Of a stretch of 64,000 nt of DNA, positions 34,948-43,457 are shown in pieces. The position numbers and the translations under genes are program-made. Source of the stretch: Leadbetterella sp964563435 (GTDB lineage Bacteria > Bacteroidota > Bacteroidia > Cytophagales > Spirosomataceae); the NCBI GenBank assembly GCA_964563435.1, contig CAZLXI010000008.1, positions 1-64,000 on the forward strand, in the 5' to 3' direction. Every line of letters starts with the position of its first letter. Position 1 is the first letter of the stretch. The notes below the pieces were generated by a model that saw only the letters and a list, made by a program, of their open reading frames with translations, had not been told where the DNA came from and ran no database searches.

Positions 34948-35538
34948 ATGTCAAAAGCAGAAAATACAAAGCAATTTATAGTTAAAAAAACCGCACCCGT
35001 ATTCAATACCAAAGGATATGCCGGTACTTCAATGAATGATATTATGAGTGCGACAGGTCTTTCAAAGGGCTGTATATATGGTAATTTTGAGAATAAAGAT
35101 GAAGTTGCTTTGGCTGCCTTCGACTACAATTACAACAAAGTGAACGAGCATATGAAAGTACGGATACTGGCAACCGATAATTCTGTTGAAAGATTATTGG
35201 TCTATCCGAATACCTATAAAAATTATTTCAGATATCCTTATTTACTGTCGGGTTGCCCGATTTTGAATACATCAACAGAGGCAGATGATACACATCCACA
35301 GCTGAGAGAACGCGTGGAAAAGGCACTTGATTTCTGGAAGGTATCTATCGAAAACCAGGTAAAGCGTGGTGTTTTAAGAAAAGAAATTAAAGAAGATGCT
35401 AACCCCACAGAAATAGCAGTAGTGATGATTTCGATAATTGAAGGCGCTTTTATGCAGGCAAAGGCTACTAATAGAACGAAAGAATTGAAAATTGCGATGG
35501 AGTTTTTAGAGAAAATGATAAAAGGGATAAAAGTATAA
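34948..35538 (+). CDS. TetR-family transcriptional regulator
   Basis: 196 residues. The N-terminal helix-turn-helix is VFNTKGYAGTSMNDIMSATGLSKGCIYGNF split over residues 18-48, with the family's YxNFxxKDE end (YGNFENKDEVALAAFDY). The C-terminal ligand domain contains CPILNTSTEADDTHPQLRER, as in the group that senses organic compounds. TetR proteins repress until a small molecule binds. Matching operators lie before and after the gene, so it likely controls itself and the GNAT-DinB gene. AT-rich codon use unlike radA or the pigment genes. Confidence 0.9.
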   Translation: MSKAENTKQFIVKKTAPVFNTKGYAGTSMNDIMSATGLSKGCIYGNFENKDEVALAAFDYNYNKVNEHMKVRILATDNSVERLLVYPNTYKNYFRYPYLLSGCPILNTSTEADDTHPQLRERVEKALDFWKVSIENQVKRGVLRKEIKEDANPTEIAVVMISIIEGAFMQAKATNRTKELKIAMEFLEKMIKGIKV

Positions 35539-35548
35539 TTTTTTTCAC

Positions 35549-35576
35549 CTAAAAAAGACCAATTGGTCTTTTTTAG
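35549..35576. promoter_or_regulatory. 28-bp perfect palindrome, probable TetR operator
   Basis: Perfect dyad centred on GACCAATTGGTC, flanked by A6 and T6 runs. Shares its core with the site before tetR. It sits 52-79 bp before the next ATG and 11 bp after the tetR stop. The T6 on the plus strand lets it double as a short terminator. Confidence 0.65.
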
Positions 35577-35627
35577 AACAATAGAGCTATGAATAGGATT
35601 AAATCAGTTCAAAAAAAAATTTAAAAA

Positions 35628-36605
35628 ATGAGAGTCGTAAAATATACAACCGAATATCAAAAACATTTTGAGCAATTAAACAGGGCCTGGGTAGAAAAAT
35701 ATTTTGAACTAGAGCCAATGGATGTAGCTTTACTTTCGAATCCTGAAGATACCATTCTAAGAAAAGGAGGGCAAATATTTTTTGTCGAATATCAAAATCA
35801 AATCATAGGGACTGTTGCCTTAGTATTTGTCAGTAAGGGTGTTTACGAAATGGCCAAAATGGCGGTTGACGAATCGTTTCAGGGAATAGGAGCAGGGAAG
35901 TTCCTTTGTACAACAATTATTGAAGAAGCCAAAAAGATAAATGCAGATAAACTGATATTGTTTACCAATTCAAGATTGAAAACAGCAATTGGAATTTATC
36001 AAAAATTCGGCTTCAAAGAAGTTCTGCTGGATGGACAGGAATACAGCCGTGCCGATACTAAGATGGAATTGTTGTTGAAACCTCAACCTGTTATTAAGTG
36101 GTTCGACAGGCAATTCGATTTCAGTTTTGGGATAGAGCAGTTTCCCGGTTTATTGGAACGACTGAAAAAAACTTCTTTACTAATTCTTGAAATAACAAAT
36201 CGAATATCCGAACAGGATTTGAATTTCAAACCGGCTGGAAAATGGTCTGTTAAAGAGCAAATAGGCCACTTGTGGGTTTTAGAGCCTTTGTGGCAAAAAA
36301 GGTTTCTGGAAATTAAGGAAAATCAAGCCCAAATGTCGCCTGCCGATTTGAAAAACAGAGCAACAGATAACGCATCATTTAACCAATACAATATTAAGAA
36401 AATAATAACCGGTTTTCAGCAGGAACGAAAACATACCATCCGCCTTCTCGAGAGTTTCAGCCAGAGCGATTTACTGAATAGCCTGTATCATACGAGATTA
36501 AATCAACCAATGCGGATTATCGACCTGATGTATTTTGTTGCCGAACACGATGAACACCATTTGAACATCATATTGAAAATTCTTAACAATCCGACTCACG
36601 TTTAA
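35628..36605 (+). CDS. GNAT acetyltransferase fused to a DinB-like domain
   Basis: 325 residues. Residues 1-150 are a GNAT N-acetyltransferase with the acetyl-CoA loop AVDESFQGIGAGKFL and the late YQKFGFKEV motif. Residues 160-325 are a DinB/YfiT-like four-helix domain with metal-binding histidines in KEQIGHLWVLEPLW and AEHDEHHLNII. DinB-type domains act as thiol-dependent or metal-dependent transferases or hydrolases, often for detoxification. The fusion suggests one pathway using both. The gene sits next to a TetR regulator, which fits a drug- or stress-response role. Substrates unknown. Confidence 0.85.
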   Translation: MRVVKYTTEYQKHFEQLNRAWVEKYFELEPMDVALLSNPEDTILRKGGQIFFVEYQNQIIGTVALVFVSKGVYEMAKMAVDESFQGIGAGKFLCTTIIEEAKKINADKLILFTNSRLKTAIGIYQKFGFKEVLLDGQEYSRADTKMELLLKPQPVIKWFDRQFDFSFGIEQFPGLLERLKKTSLLILEITNRISEQDLNFKPAGKWSVKEQIGHLWVLEPLWQKRFLEIKENQAQMSPADLKNRATDNASFNQYNIKKIITGFQQERKHTIRLLESFSQSDLLNSLYHTRLNQPMRIIDLMYFVAEHDEHHLNIILKILNNPTHV

Positions 36606-36705
36606 CTATTATCTATTATAATTTAAGTTAGACGAAGCAATCGGAATGTATGCGTGACTTTATAATCGTCATTTTAAATCGGGATGCTATAAAATATAAT
36701 ACAAG

Positions 36706-37449
36706 ATGAAAACAATATTAATAACAGGAGCAAGTCGTGGTATTGGTGCAGCTACTGCTTTGCTCGCTGCTGAAAGAGGATTCTCGGTAGCAGTAAACTA
36801 TAACAAAAGTAAAGAGGAAGCAGAGAAAGTAGCAGAAGCCATCAGGCTAAAAGGAGGTTTGGCCAAAGCATTTCAGGCAGATGTTTCCAAAGAAGAAGAA
36901 ATAGTTCGATTATTTGAAGAAGTCGATACGGAGTTAGGCAACCTAGCATCATTAGTCAATAATGCCGGAATATTAGAACATCAATCTCGATTAGAAGATA
37001 TTACCCGCCAAAGATTACAACGGATATTTGAAGTCAATACATGGAGTACATTTCTATGCTGCAGGGAAGCAATTAGAAGAATGTCGCCCAAATACGGAGG
37101 AAACGGAGGAACGATTGTTAATGTTTCTTCCATCGCTTCGAGAACCGGAGCGCCGTTTGAGTATATTGATTATGCTGCATCAAAAGGGGCTGTTGATTCG
37201 CTGACCATCGGATTAGCAAAGGAATTGGCAGACGGAAATATTCGTGTAAATGCCGTTCGTCCTGCATTTATTGATACTGATATCCACGCTTCAGGCGGAG
37301 AACCAAACCGGATTGAGCGGATAAAAGAAACAATTCCATTGAAAAGAGGCGGATTGGCAAGTGAAGTGGCGGAAGCTGTTCTATGGCTTGCTACGGAACA
37401 ATCTTCTTATTCTACCGGAATATTTATTGATGTTACCGGAGGCCGCTAA
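36706..37449 (+). CDS. Short-chain dehydrogenase/reductase (classical SDR)
   Basis: 247 residues. Cofactor loop TGASRGIG at residues 7-14, NNAG at about 86-89, catalytic Ser in VNVSSIASRTG, and YAASKGA with the catalytic Tyr-Lys. VRPAFIDTDIHASGG follows. An Asn-Tyr-Asn-Lys stretch after beta-2 (VNYNKSKEE) suggests NADP(H). Closest in look to YgfF-like oxidoreductases. It could serve as a ketoreductase, but its AT-rich coding sequence and distance from the pigment cluster argue that it belongs to the acquired segment. Confidence 0.88.
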   Translation: MKTILITGASRGIGAATALLAAERGFSVAVNYNKSKEEAEKVAEAIRLKGGLAKAFQADVSKEEEIVRLFEEVDTELGNLASLVNNAGILEHQSRLEDITRQRLQRIFEVNTWSTFLCCREAIRRMSPKYGGNGGTIVNVSSIASRTGAPFEYIDYAASKGAVDSLTIGLAKELADGNIRVNAVRPAFIDTDIHASGGEPNRIERIKETIPLKRGGLASEVAEAVLWLATEQSSYSTGIFIDVTGGR

Positions 37450-37489
37450 TCGAAATTAATCCTATTGAAGTCTATTAAATCAAAATCTA

Positions 37490-38041
37490 ATGAGTTCAGC
37501 AAATAAAGCAGTTAATATACCGAAGTCGCTTTGGAAACTTCACGGCAAACAATCCTATAAAAATGATTTGATACTGACGTATCTGTTAGCAATCATCGTT
37601 ATGCTTTTCAATATTCTGACGATAAAGGAGCTTACATTATGGGAGATAATCGTGATAGCAGTTTTGTCAGTTGATATTGGCGGCGGCGTAATAAGTAATT
37701 TTACTAAAGGCACGATTAATTATTATCGGGAGTCTGATTTGTCGCCACATCTTTTTGTATGGTTTCACGCTCTGCAAACATTGGCTCTGATGTTTATTTA
37801 CAGTGAGTTTTATATACCGGTTTTATTGATAATGGTAACTGCAATGACAGGGGCAAGTATTGCTGTTGTTTTCAGAAAAAATGCTTTTCAATTACAGATA
37901 AGCGCTTTCTTTTTTGCTTTAGTAGTATTGTTCACAGGTTTTTATTCTAAATTACCCATACCGTTAAAATCATTACTATTGCTTATGTCATTCAAATTAA
38001 TGGTTGGTTTTGCGGGACATTACGGTAAACAAATAAAGTAA
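37490..38041 (+). CDS. Multi-pass membrane protein, unknown function
   Basis: 183 residues with five or six hydrophobic segments (LTYLLAIIVMLFNILTI, LWEIIVIAVLSVDIGGGVI, VWFHALQTLALMFIYSEF, PVLLIMVTAMTGASIAVVF and two more). VDIGGGVISNFTKGTINYY and HLFVWFHALQ are distinctive loops. I do not recognise the family. It starts 40 bp after the SDR stop on the same strand and shares its AT-rich base use, so it is probably co-transcribed with it. The 202 bp that follow carry the end of the AT-rich segment and the darA promoter. Confidence 0.7.
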   Translation: MSSANKAVNIPKSLWKLHGKQSYKNDLILTYLLAIIVMLFNILTIKELTLWEIIVIAVLSVDIGGGVISNFTKGTINYYRESDLSPHLFVWFHALQTLALMFIYSEFYIPVLLIMVTAMTGASIAVVFRKNAFQLQISAFFFALVVLFTGFYSKLPIPLKSLLLLMSFKLMVGFAGHYGKQIK

Positions 38042-38189
38042 ACCAGTGAATGCAGGACTGTTGATAATAAGCACATAGAAGGGGCAAAATAGCGGGCCAC
38101 ACGGCTAATCGACACTTTCTGCATATTAACCGTTGAAGGTATTTCACTGATATCCTCTCCCCATAGAAAAAGAAAATCCCCCAACGGTG

Positions 38190-38217
38190 TTGTTCTAAGC
38201 CTTAATCATTAATTTTG
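38190..38217 (+). promoter_or_regulatory. Promoter of the flexirubin cluster
   Basis: TTG (38190-38192), a 17-bp spacer and TAATTTTG (38210-38217), an exact TAnnTTTG, 26 bp before the darA ATG. It is the best two-box promoter in the window and could drive the whole 38.2-45.1 kb run of overlapping genes. Confidence 0.55.
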
Positions 38218-38243
38218 CAAATTGTTTCCGGAAATATAGGTCG

Positions 38244-39149
38244 ATGAAGAAAAACATCCTCGTGGTTTACTATACCCAGTCGGGTCAGTTAAGGGAGATC
38301 GCTGACAGTCTCACGCAGCCCTTCGGGGATCCGGCGGAGTATCAGATCACGTGGCACCGTATTGAACCGGAAGAAGATTTTCCCTTCCCCTGGACGGGCG
38401 AAAGCTTCTTCGAGAGCTTCCCGGATTCTTTTCAGCAGAGACCGCATCGGCTTAAGCCCGTACCGGCAGAGATCCTCGGGGGAAAATATGACCTGGTCAT
38501 TTTTCACTACCAGGTGTGGTTTCTGAGCCCGTCTGTTCCGGTGACTTCCTTCCTGAAAAGTGCCGACGGGCGAAAGCTCCTGTCGGGCAGGCCGGTGGTT
38601 ACGGTCAGCGGAACCCGCAACATGTGGATCCTGACCCAGGAGAAAATCAAAAAGCTTTTACAGGAAGCCGGGGCCAACCTGGTGGGAAATGTGGCGCTGG
38701 TAGATCGTGCCGGAAACCTGGTGAGCGTGATCACCATCGTCGACTGGATGTTTTCAGGCATTAAAAGAAAAGTTCTGGGGATCTTTCCGATGCCGGGCGT
38801 ATCGGAGGAAGATATTCGCGGAGCCGAACGGTTCGGCAGGATCATCAGGAAGCACCTGGAGGCCGGTAGCCTGGATACTCTTCAGCGTGAGCTGGTGGCT
38901 AACGGCGCCGTACGGATCAGCTCTTTCCTGCTTTCCGTAGACCGGAAAGGAAACGCCATCTTTAGAAAATGGGCGCAGATCATCGACAAACATCCCGCCC
39001 AAAGGAAATTTCTGTTAAAGCTGTTTAACCTGTATGTACTATTGGCATTGTACGTGGTATCTCCGATCGTATTTGTGTTTCATATACTAAGCTATCCGTT
39101 TTGGAGAAGATCATTTTTAAGAGAGAGAGAATATTTTCAGAGTGTTTAG
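38244..39149 (+). CDS. darA: Dialkylresorcinol condensing enzyme DarA
   Basis: 301 residues. The N-terminal half is flavodoxin-like (ILVVYYTQSGQLREIADSL with the phosphate loop; YDLVIFHYQVWFLSPSVP; VVTVSGTRNMW), and two hydrophobic segments lie near the C-terminus (YVLLALYVVSPIVFVFHIL). This is the layout of DarA, which with DarB condenses and aromatises two acyl chains into the dialkylresorcinol half of flexirubins. The gene directly precedes darB, the diagnostic pair for flexirubin and dialkylresorcinol clusters. Confidence 0.9.
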   Translation: MKKNILVVYYTQSGQLREIADSLTQPFGDPAEYQITWHRIEPEEDFPFPWTGESFFESFPDSFQQRPHRLKPVPAEILGGKYDLVIFHYQVWFLSPSVPVTSFLKSADGRKLLSGRPVVTVSGTRNMWILTQEKIKKLLQEAGANLVGNVALVDRAGNLVSVITIVDWMFSGIKRKVLGIFPMPGVSEEDIRGAERFGRIIRKHLEAGSLDTLQRELVANGAVRISSFLLSVDRKGNAIFRKWAQIIDKHPAQRKFLLKLFNLYVLLALYVVSPIVFVFHILSYPFWRRSFLREREYFQSV

Positions 39150-39153
39150 ATTT

Positions 39154-40448
39154 ATGGCAGAAGTTTACATCACCCGCGCGGCAAAGTTTTTACCCAATAA
39201 CCCCGTTACCAACAATGAAATGGAGGATTACCTGGGTCTNNNNNNNNNNNNNNNNNNNNNNNNNNNNNNNNNNNNNNNNNNNNNNNNNNNNNNNNNNNNN
39301 NNNNNNNNNNNNNNNNNNNNNNNNNNNNNNNNNNNNNNNAGTTTTTACCCAATAACCCCGTTACCAACAATGAAATGGAGGATTACCTGGGTCTTGTCAA
39401 CAATGCGGCTTCACGGGCGAAACGGATTGTATTAAGAAATAACGGGATTAAAACACGATATTATTCTTTTGACAAGTCGGGAAACAGTACTCACACCAAC
39501 GCCCAGTTGACGGCAAAGGCCATTGAAGGTCTGTACGGGGAAGGCTTTGGCCCGGAAGATATGGAGCTGCTCTCCTGCGGCACATCTTCCCCCGATACCC
39601 TGATGCCCTCGCATACCGTATTGGTTCATGGATTCCTGAAAAACCGGAATGTGGAGGTCAATTGTGCCTCCGGAAACTGCTGTGCCGGCATGAACGCCCT
39701 GAAATTCGGCTACCTTTCGGTGAAATCAGGGGGAAGCCGTAACGCCGTATGTGCAGGATCGGAGCGGACCTCCTCCTGGATGCTGGCCGACAAGTTTAAT
39801 GCCGAGATCCAGAACCTGGAAAAGCTGGAAGAGCAGCCTATCCTTTCCTTTAAAAAAGACTTTCTTCGTTTTATGCTATCCGACGGAGCCGGGGCATTTT
39901 TGCTGGAAAGTCAGCCGCGGGGTCCCCTTTCCCTGAAAATAGAATGGATGGAAGGCTATTCTTACGCCCATGAGCTGGAAACCTGCATGTATGCCGGCGC
40001 GGAAAAGCTGGAAGACGGCACGGTAAAGCCCTGGAGTGAATATGACCCCAAAGAGTGGCTGAATCAGTCGCTGTTTGCCATCAAGCAGGATACCCGCCTT
40101 CTGGACCAGTACATCCTGGAAAAAGGTGCGGAAAGCCTGAAAATGGCGATTGATAAGCATCATCTGTCTTCGTCGGAGATCGATTACTTCCTGCCGCATG
40201 TGTCCTCCCACTATTTTGTCAGCGGCCTGGCCAGGGCTTTGGAGGAAAGAGGAGCGGGCATTCTTCCTGAAAAGTGGTTCATGAACCTGGCCAAAGTAGG
40301 GAATGTGGGCGCTGGCTCTATTTACCTGATGGTGGAAGAGCTTTTGGGTTCCGGAAAGCTGAAAGAAGGAGAGAAGATTCTGCTTTCGGTGCCGGAAAGC
40401 GCCCGGTTTTCCTATTCGTATGCGCTTTTAACCGTGGTGAGCGTATGA
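39154..40448 (+). CDS. darB: DarB, KAS III-type dialkylresorcinol synthase, interrupted by a probably false gap
   Basis: A FabH/KAS III-type ketosynthase with the nucleophile in VNCASGNCCAG, the catalytic His in LPHVSSHYFV and Asn in KVGNVGAGSIYL. DarB makes the cyclohexanedione that DarA turns into the resorcinol. The first 86 bases precede 100 N, and the 55 bases before the N run are repeated exactly after it. Removing the N run and one copy joins the frame exactly into 379 residues starting MAEVYITRAAKFLPNN, the expected length. So the gene is probably intact in the organism. It overlaps the next gene by 4 bp. Confidence 0.9.
39185..39394. other. 55-bp duplication around a 100-N gap
   Basis: 39185-39239 and 39340-39394 are identical over 55 bases, with N at 39240-39339. 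The N run is most simply an artefact of scaffolding two contigs that overlapped by 55 bases. Confidence 0.8.
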
Positions 40449-40852
40449 TAAGTGTAGCTGAATTGTTGCCTCAGAAGTATCCCTTTGTCATGGTGGATAC
40501 CCTCATTCACTACACAGAAACAAGCATTCAATCCGGCTATACGATCCGGCCTGCCAATATTTTTGCCGAAGAGGGGGTTTTCCTGGAAGGCGGTATTATT
40601 GAGCACATGGCCCAGTCGGTGGCCCTGCACACCGGTTATCAGTATTTCTTAAAAAATGAACCGGCGCCGGTGGGCTACATCGGTTCCATCAATAATGTGT
40701 CTATTCAACGGTTGCCGGCTGTAGGAGAGACCCTCATTACCCGGGTGGAGATCCTGCAGGAGTTTATGGGGATCACCCTGGTTGCCGTGGAAACATTTGT
40801 CAATGATCTGCCGGTAGCTTCCGGGAAGATGAAAACGGTGCTGGCTTCATGA
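40445..40852 (+). CDS. FabZ-like hotdog 3-hydroxyacyl-ACP dehydratase (first copy)
   Basis: 135 residues from ATG 40445, inside the darB stop (ATGA). LLPQKYPFVMVDTLIHY is the FabZ/ApeP-type opening with the Pro-Phe-x-x-Val-Asp turn, and EGGIIEHMAQSVALHTGYQY carries the acidic residue of the active-site helix. In aryl-polyene clusters such dehydratases remove water at each elongation cycle to give the conjugated chain. The long helix and the missing HFPG motif are as in the ApeP subgroup. Confidence 0.83.
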   Translation: MISVAELLPQKYPFVMVDTLIHYTETSIQSGYTIRPANIFAEEGVFLEGGIIEHMAQSVALHTGYQYFLKNEPAPVGYIGSINNVSIQRLPAVGETLITRVEILQEFMGITLVAVETFVNDLPVASGKMKTVLAS

Positions 40853-41319
40853 GTGAATTGCTGCAGATACACCCTTACCTGCCGCATAAAAAGCCTATGC
40901 TGATGGTAGACGGTATCCGCCAGATCACTGCAGAAGGTGTAGAGTGTGAGTTTTATATCTCCCCGGAGTGCATATTTGTGGAAAACGGCTACCTTAGCGA
41001 GTCGGGTATGATCGAAAACGCCGCCCAGACCTCCTCCTGTATTGTGGCCCAGAAATATTTCTATGAGGTGACGGAGAAAAGCGTTATTGGTTTTATCAGC
41101 TCCATCCGCCGGGTGAATATCCTTCAAAAGCCTTTAGCCGGCAGCACCATTATTACCAAAGCCGTGCTCTTATCCCGGTTTGATTCGGAAAGTTACAGCA
41201 CATGCCGTGTACAATGCCGGACTTTTCAGGAGGAAATATTACTTTTGGAGGGAGAAATCAATCTGTTTATCCAGGAACAAGGCAATGAGAAAGGAAGAAG
41301 TACCTCAGGACAAGAGTAA
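40849..41319 (+). CDS. FabZ-like hotdog dehydratase (second copy)
   Basis: 156 residues, starting in the stop of the first copy (ATGA). LPHKKPMLMVDGIRQI and SESGMIENAAQTSSCIVAQKYFY repeat the same hotdog pattern, and VIGFISSIRRVNIL is the strand facing the substrate tunnel. About 25-30% like the first copy by eye. Two adjacent hotdog proteins may form a heterodimer, as do the aryl-polyene dehydratases ApeI and ApeP. A short charged tail (EQGNEKGRSTSGQE) overlaps the next gene. Confidence 0.8.
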   Translation: MSELLQIHPYLPHKKPMLMVDGIRQITAEGVECEFYISPECIFVENGYLSESGMIENAAQTSSCIVAQKYFYEVTEKSVIGFISSIRRVNILQKPLAGSTIITKAVLLSRFDSESYSTCRVQCRTFQEEILLLEGEINLFIQEQGNEKGRSTSGQE

Positions 41320-41689
41320 CCTGGCTTCCGCCAACATGCGGGAGCTGTGTTATGCCGTAGATAAAGACGGGAATTATACCACCGCGCTGAGCACGGGCTG
41401 GGAGCCTAAAACCGTAGCGCTGGACAACTCCATTGCAGCCATTGAAGAGTGGGTGGAAGATGCCCGGCAGAAGATCAGGGCCGGGAAGGCCAGCCCTGTC
41501 CTGTATTTTATGGAACTGAATAAAATGGACCTCCAGGTGTTGGCCGGGTACACGGGCATGTGGGTGTGGCGCGTAAAAAGGCATCTGAAGCCTTCGGTTT
41601 TTAAAAGGCTCAGCGATAAGGTGCTGGACCGGTATGCCCACACTTTTAACATCACCCTCGAAGAATTTAAAAATTATAAACCGGAATAA
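41285..41689 (+). CDS. Conserved-looking small protein of the flexirubin cluster
   Basis: About 134 residues from ATG 41285, 35 bp inside the previous gene. The N-terminal part (LCYAVDKDGNYTTALSTGWE) is followed by helices, and the C-terminal 60 residues (MDLQVLAGYTGMWVWRVKRH then LKPSVFKRLSDKVL) look like a helix-turn-helix. Function unknown. Its stop overlaps the next start by one base (TAATG). The tight fit between enzyme genes of the pigment pathway suggests a role in regulation or assembly rather than chance. Confidence 0.72.
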   Translation: MRKEEVPQDKSNLASANMRELCYAVDKDGNYTTALSTGWEPKTVALDNSIAAIEEWVEDARQKIRAGKASPVLYFMELNKMDLQVLAGYTGMWVWRVKRHLKPSVFKRLSDKVLDRYAHTFNITLEEFKNYKPE

Positions 41690-42684
41690 TGGTTGTTGAA
41701 TTTAAGCATCATCAGTCGGCTCACTGTGAGAACGGAGTGGCCTCCAACCTGCTCCGGTACAACGGGCTGCATTTAAGTGAACCAATGATCTTCGGTCTGG
41801 GTTCGGGTATCTTTTTTGTTTATATCCCTTTCCTGAAAGTAAATCATGCCCCCGCTATCAGCTACCGGCCGCAGCCGGGCATTATCTTCAGCCGGGTAGC
41901 CAAACGCCTGGGGATCCGGATAAAGCGAAAAAAATTCAGTAACCCCGACGATGCCCGCAAAGCACTCGAAGAAAACCTTGCCAACGGTATTCCCACCGGG
42001 CTGCAGGTAGGGGTATTTCACCTTCCTTACTTTCCGGACCAGTACCGGTTTCATTTCAATGCCCATAACCTGGTGGTTTACGGGAAAGAAACGGGCAATT
42101 ACCTCGTCAGCGACCCGGTGATGGAAGGACCTACCTCCCTGAGTCCGGAAGAGCTGGAAAAGGTTCGGTATGCCAAAGGAGCGCTGGCTCCCCGGGGCCA
42201 GATGTACTTTCCGACCCATATCCCGGAGAACATTGATTTTAAAAAGGCCATTGTCAAGGCCATCAAAAGCGCCTGCTCGACCATGCTGGCCCCGGTGCCC
42301 ATCGTAGGCGTAAGAGGAGAACGGCTGGTGGCGCGGAAGATCCGGAAATGGCCGGAAAAAGTAGGGGTAAAAACCACCAACCACTACCTGGCGCAGATCG
42401 TGAGGATGCAGGAGGAGATCGGCACGGGCGGCGGTGGCTTTCGTTATATTTACGCTGCGTTTTTGCAGGAAGCAGCGGGCATCCTGGAGAAGCCGGAGCT
42501 GAAGGCGCTTTCCGGCGAAATGACGTCTATTGGAGATGAATGGCGTGATTTTGCCCTGAATGCATCACGCATCCTGAAAAACAGGAAGGCCGAAGACGGG
42601 ATGTACCAGGCCCTGGCCGACCAGCTCGACGGCCTGGCTGACCGGGAAGAGGCCTTCTTCAAAAAACTAAAGAAAGCAGTGTGA
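41689..42684 (+). CDS. BtrH-like N-terminal domain protein (BtrH_N + DUF4872)
   Basis: 331 residues. HHQSAHCENGVASNLLRYNG holds a conserved Cys after a His, the start of the BtrH_N papain-like fold. HNLVVYGKETGNYLVSDPV supplies the His and Asp expected further on. The C-terminal half is helical (DUF4872 type). BtrH in butirosin synthesis moves an acyl group from an ACP to an amine. By analogy this protein may transfer the aryl-polyene chain from its ACP, perhaps to the dialkylresorcinol hydroxyl. That step is not proven. Confidence 0.78.
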   Translation: MVVEFKHHQSAHCENGVASNLLRYNGLHLSEPMIFGLGSGIFFVYIPFLKVNHAPAISYRPQPGIIFSRVAKRLGIRIKRKKFSNPDDARKALEENLANGIPTGLQVGVFHLPYFPDQYRFHFNAHNLVVYGKETGNYLVSDPVMEGPTSLSPEELEKVRYAKGALAPRGQMYFPTHIPENIDFKKAIVKAIKSACSTMLAPVPIVGVRGERLVARKIRKWPEKVGVKTTNHYLAQIVRMQEEIGTGGGGFRYIYAAFLQEAAGILEKPELKALSGEMTSIGDEWRDFALNASRILKNRKAEDGMYQALADQLDGLADREEAFFKKLKKAV

Positions 42685-43457
42685 GCGAGACGTTAAAACA
42701 CAGGCCGGAACCCGTTATCCGGATTCATACGCTGAGCAAAAAATACCGCGAAGCCGAAGAGTACTCGGTGAATGAGCTGACTCTGGCTGTTCCCCAGGGG
42801 GAGATTTTCGGGCTGCTGGGACCTAACGGGGCGGGCAAAACCACCCTCATATCCATGCTTTGCGGGCTGATCCGGCCCAGCAGCGGCGACTTCACCATCA
42901 ACGGCTGGTATTATCGCTCGGAAGGCGAAAAGATCCGGAAAAACATAGGTGTGGTGCCCCAGGAATACGCCCTGTATCCTTCCCTGACCGCCCGGGAGAA
43001 CCTGATGTATTTCGGCAGCATGTACGGCCTGAGTGGAAAAACCCTGGAAGTGAACGTAGAGGAGCACCTTGGCCACCTGGGGCTTTTGAAATATGCCGAT
43101 AAGAAGATAGAGACCTACTCCGGAGGGATGAAAAGGCGCGTCAACCTGATTGCCGGCATCCTGCATTCACCCATGGTGCTGTTTCTCGATGAGCCTACCG
43201 TGGGGGTCGACATCCAGAGTAAAAACGTGATCATTGATTTCCTCAAGGCTTATAACAGCCGGGGAGCCACCCTTATCTATACTTCACATCACCTGATCGA
43301 AGCCCAGGAATTTTGTACCCGGGTAGCTATTCTGGATCACGGCAAGGTGCTGATCGAGGGGAGCCCGCAGGAGCTCATTAACAGTGTGGCTCATGCCCGT
43401 TCGCTGGAAGATGTATTTTTATCATTGGTAGGAAAAGAATTACGGGATTATGCATAA
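42681..43457 (+). CDS. ABC transporter ATP-binding protein
   Basis: 258 residues starting at GTG 42681, which overlaps the previous stop (GTGA). Walker A is GPNGAGKTT, the Q-loop is VPQEYALYPSLTAREN, the signature is YSGGMKRRVN and Walker B is VLFLDEPTVGVD. It forms an ABC-2-type exporter with the permease encoded next to it. Such pairs are common in flexirubin and aryl-polyene clusters and probably move the pigment or a precursor out of the cytoplasm. Confidence 0.92.
   Translation: MSETLKHRPEPVIRIHTLSKKYREAEEYSVNELTLAVPQGEIFGLLGPNGAGKTTLISMLCGLIRPSSGDFTINGWYYRSEGEKIRKNIGVVPQEYALYPSLTARENLMYFGSMYGLSGKTLEVNVEEHLGHLGLLKYADKKIETYSGGMKRRVNLIAGILHSPMVLFLDEPTVGVDIQSKNVIIDFLKAYNSRGATLIYTSHHLIEAQEFCTRVAILDHGKVLIEGSPQELINSVAHARSLEDVFLSLVGKELRDYA

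Noticed and set aside
38042..38189. Possible tRNA or attachment site at the right end of the AT-rich segment
   Set aside because: I looked for a tRNA-like TTC loop and acceptor stem and for a direct repeat of the left end, and found neither.
40274..40444. Long upstream extension of the first dehydratase gene
   Set aside because: The extra residues read the darB sequence in another frame. The ATG at 40445 overlaps the darB stop and begins the hotdog fold.
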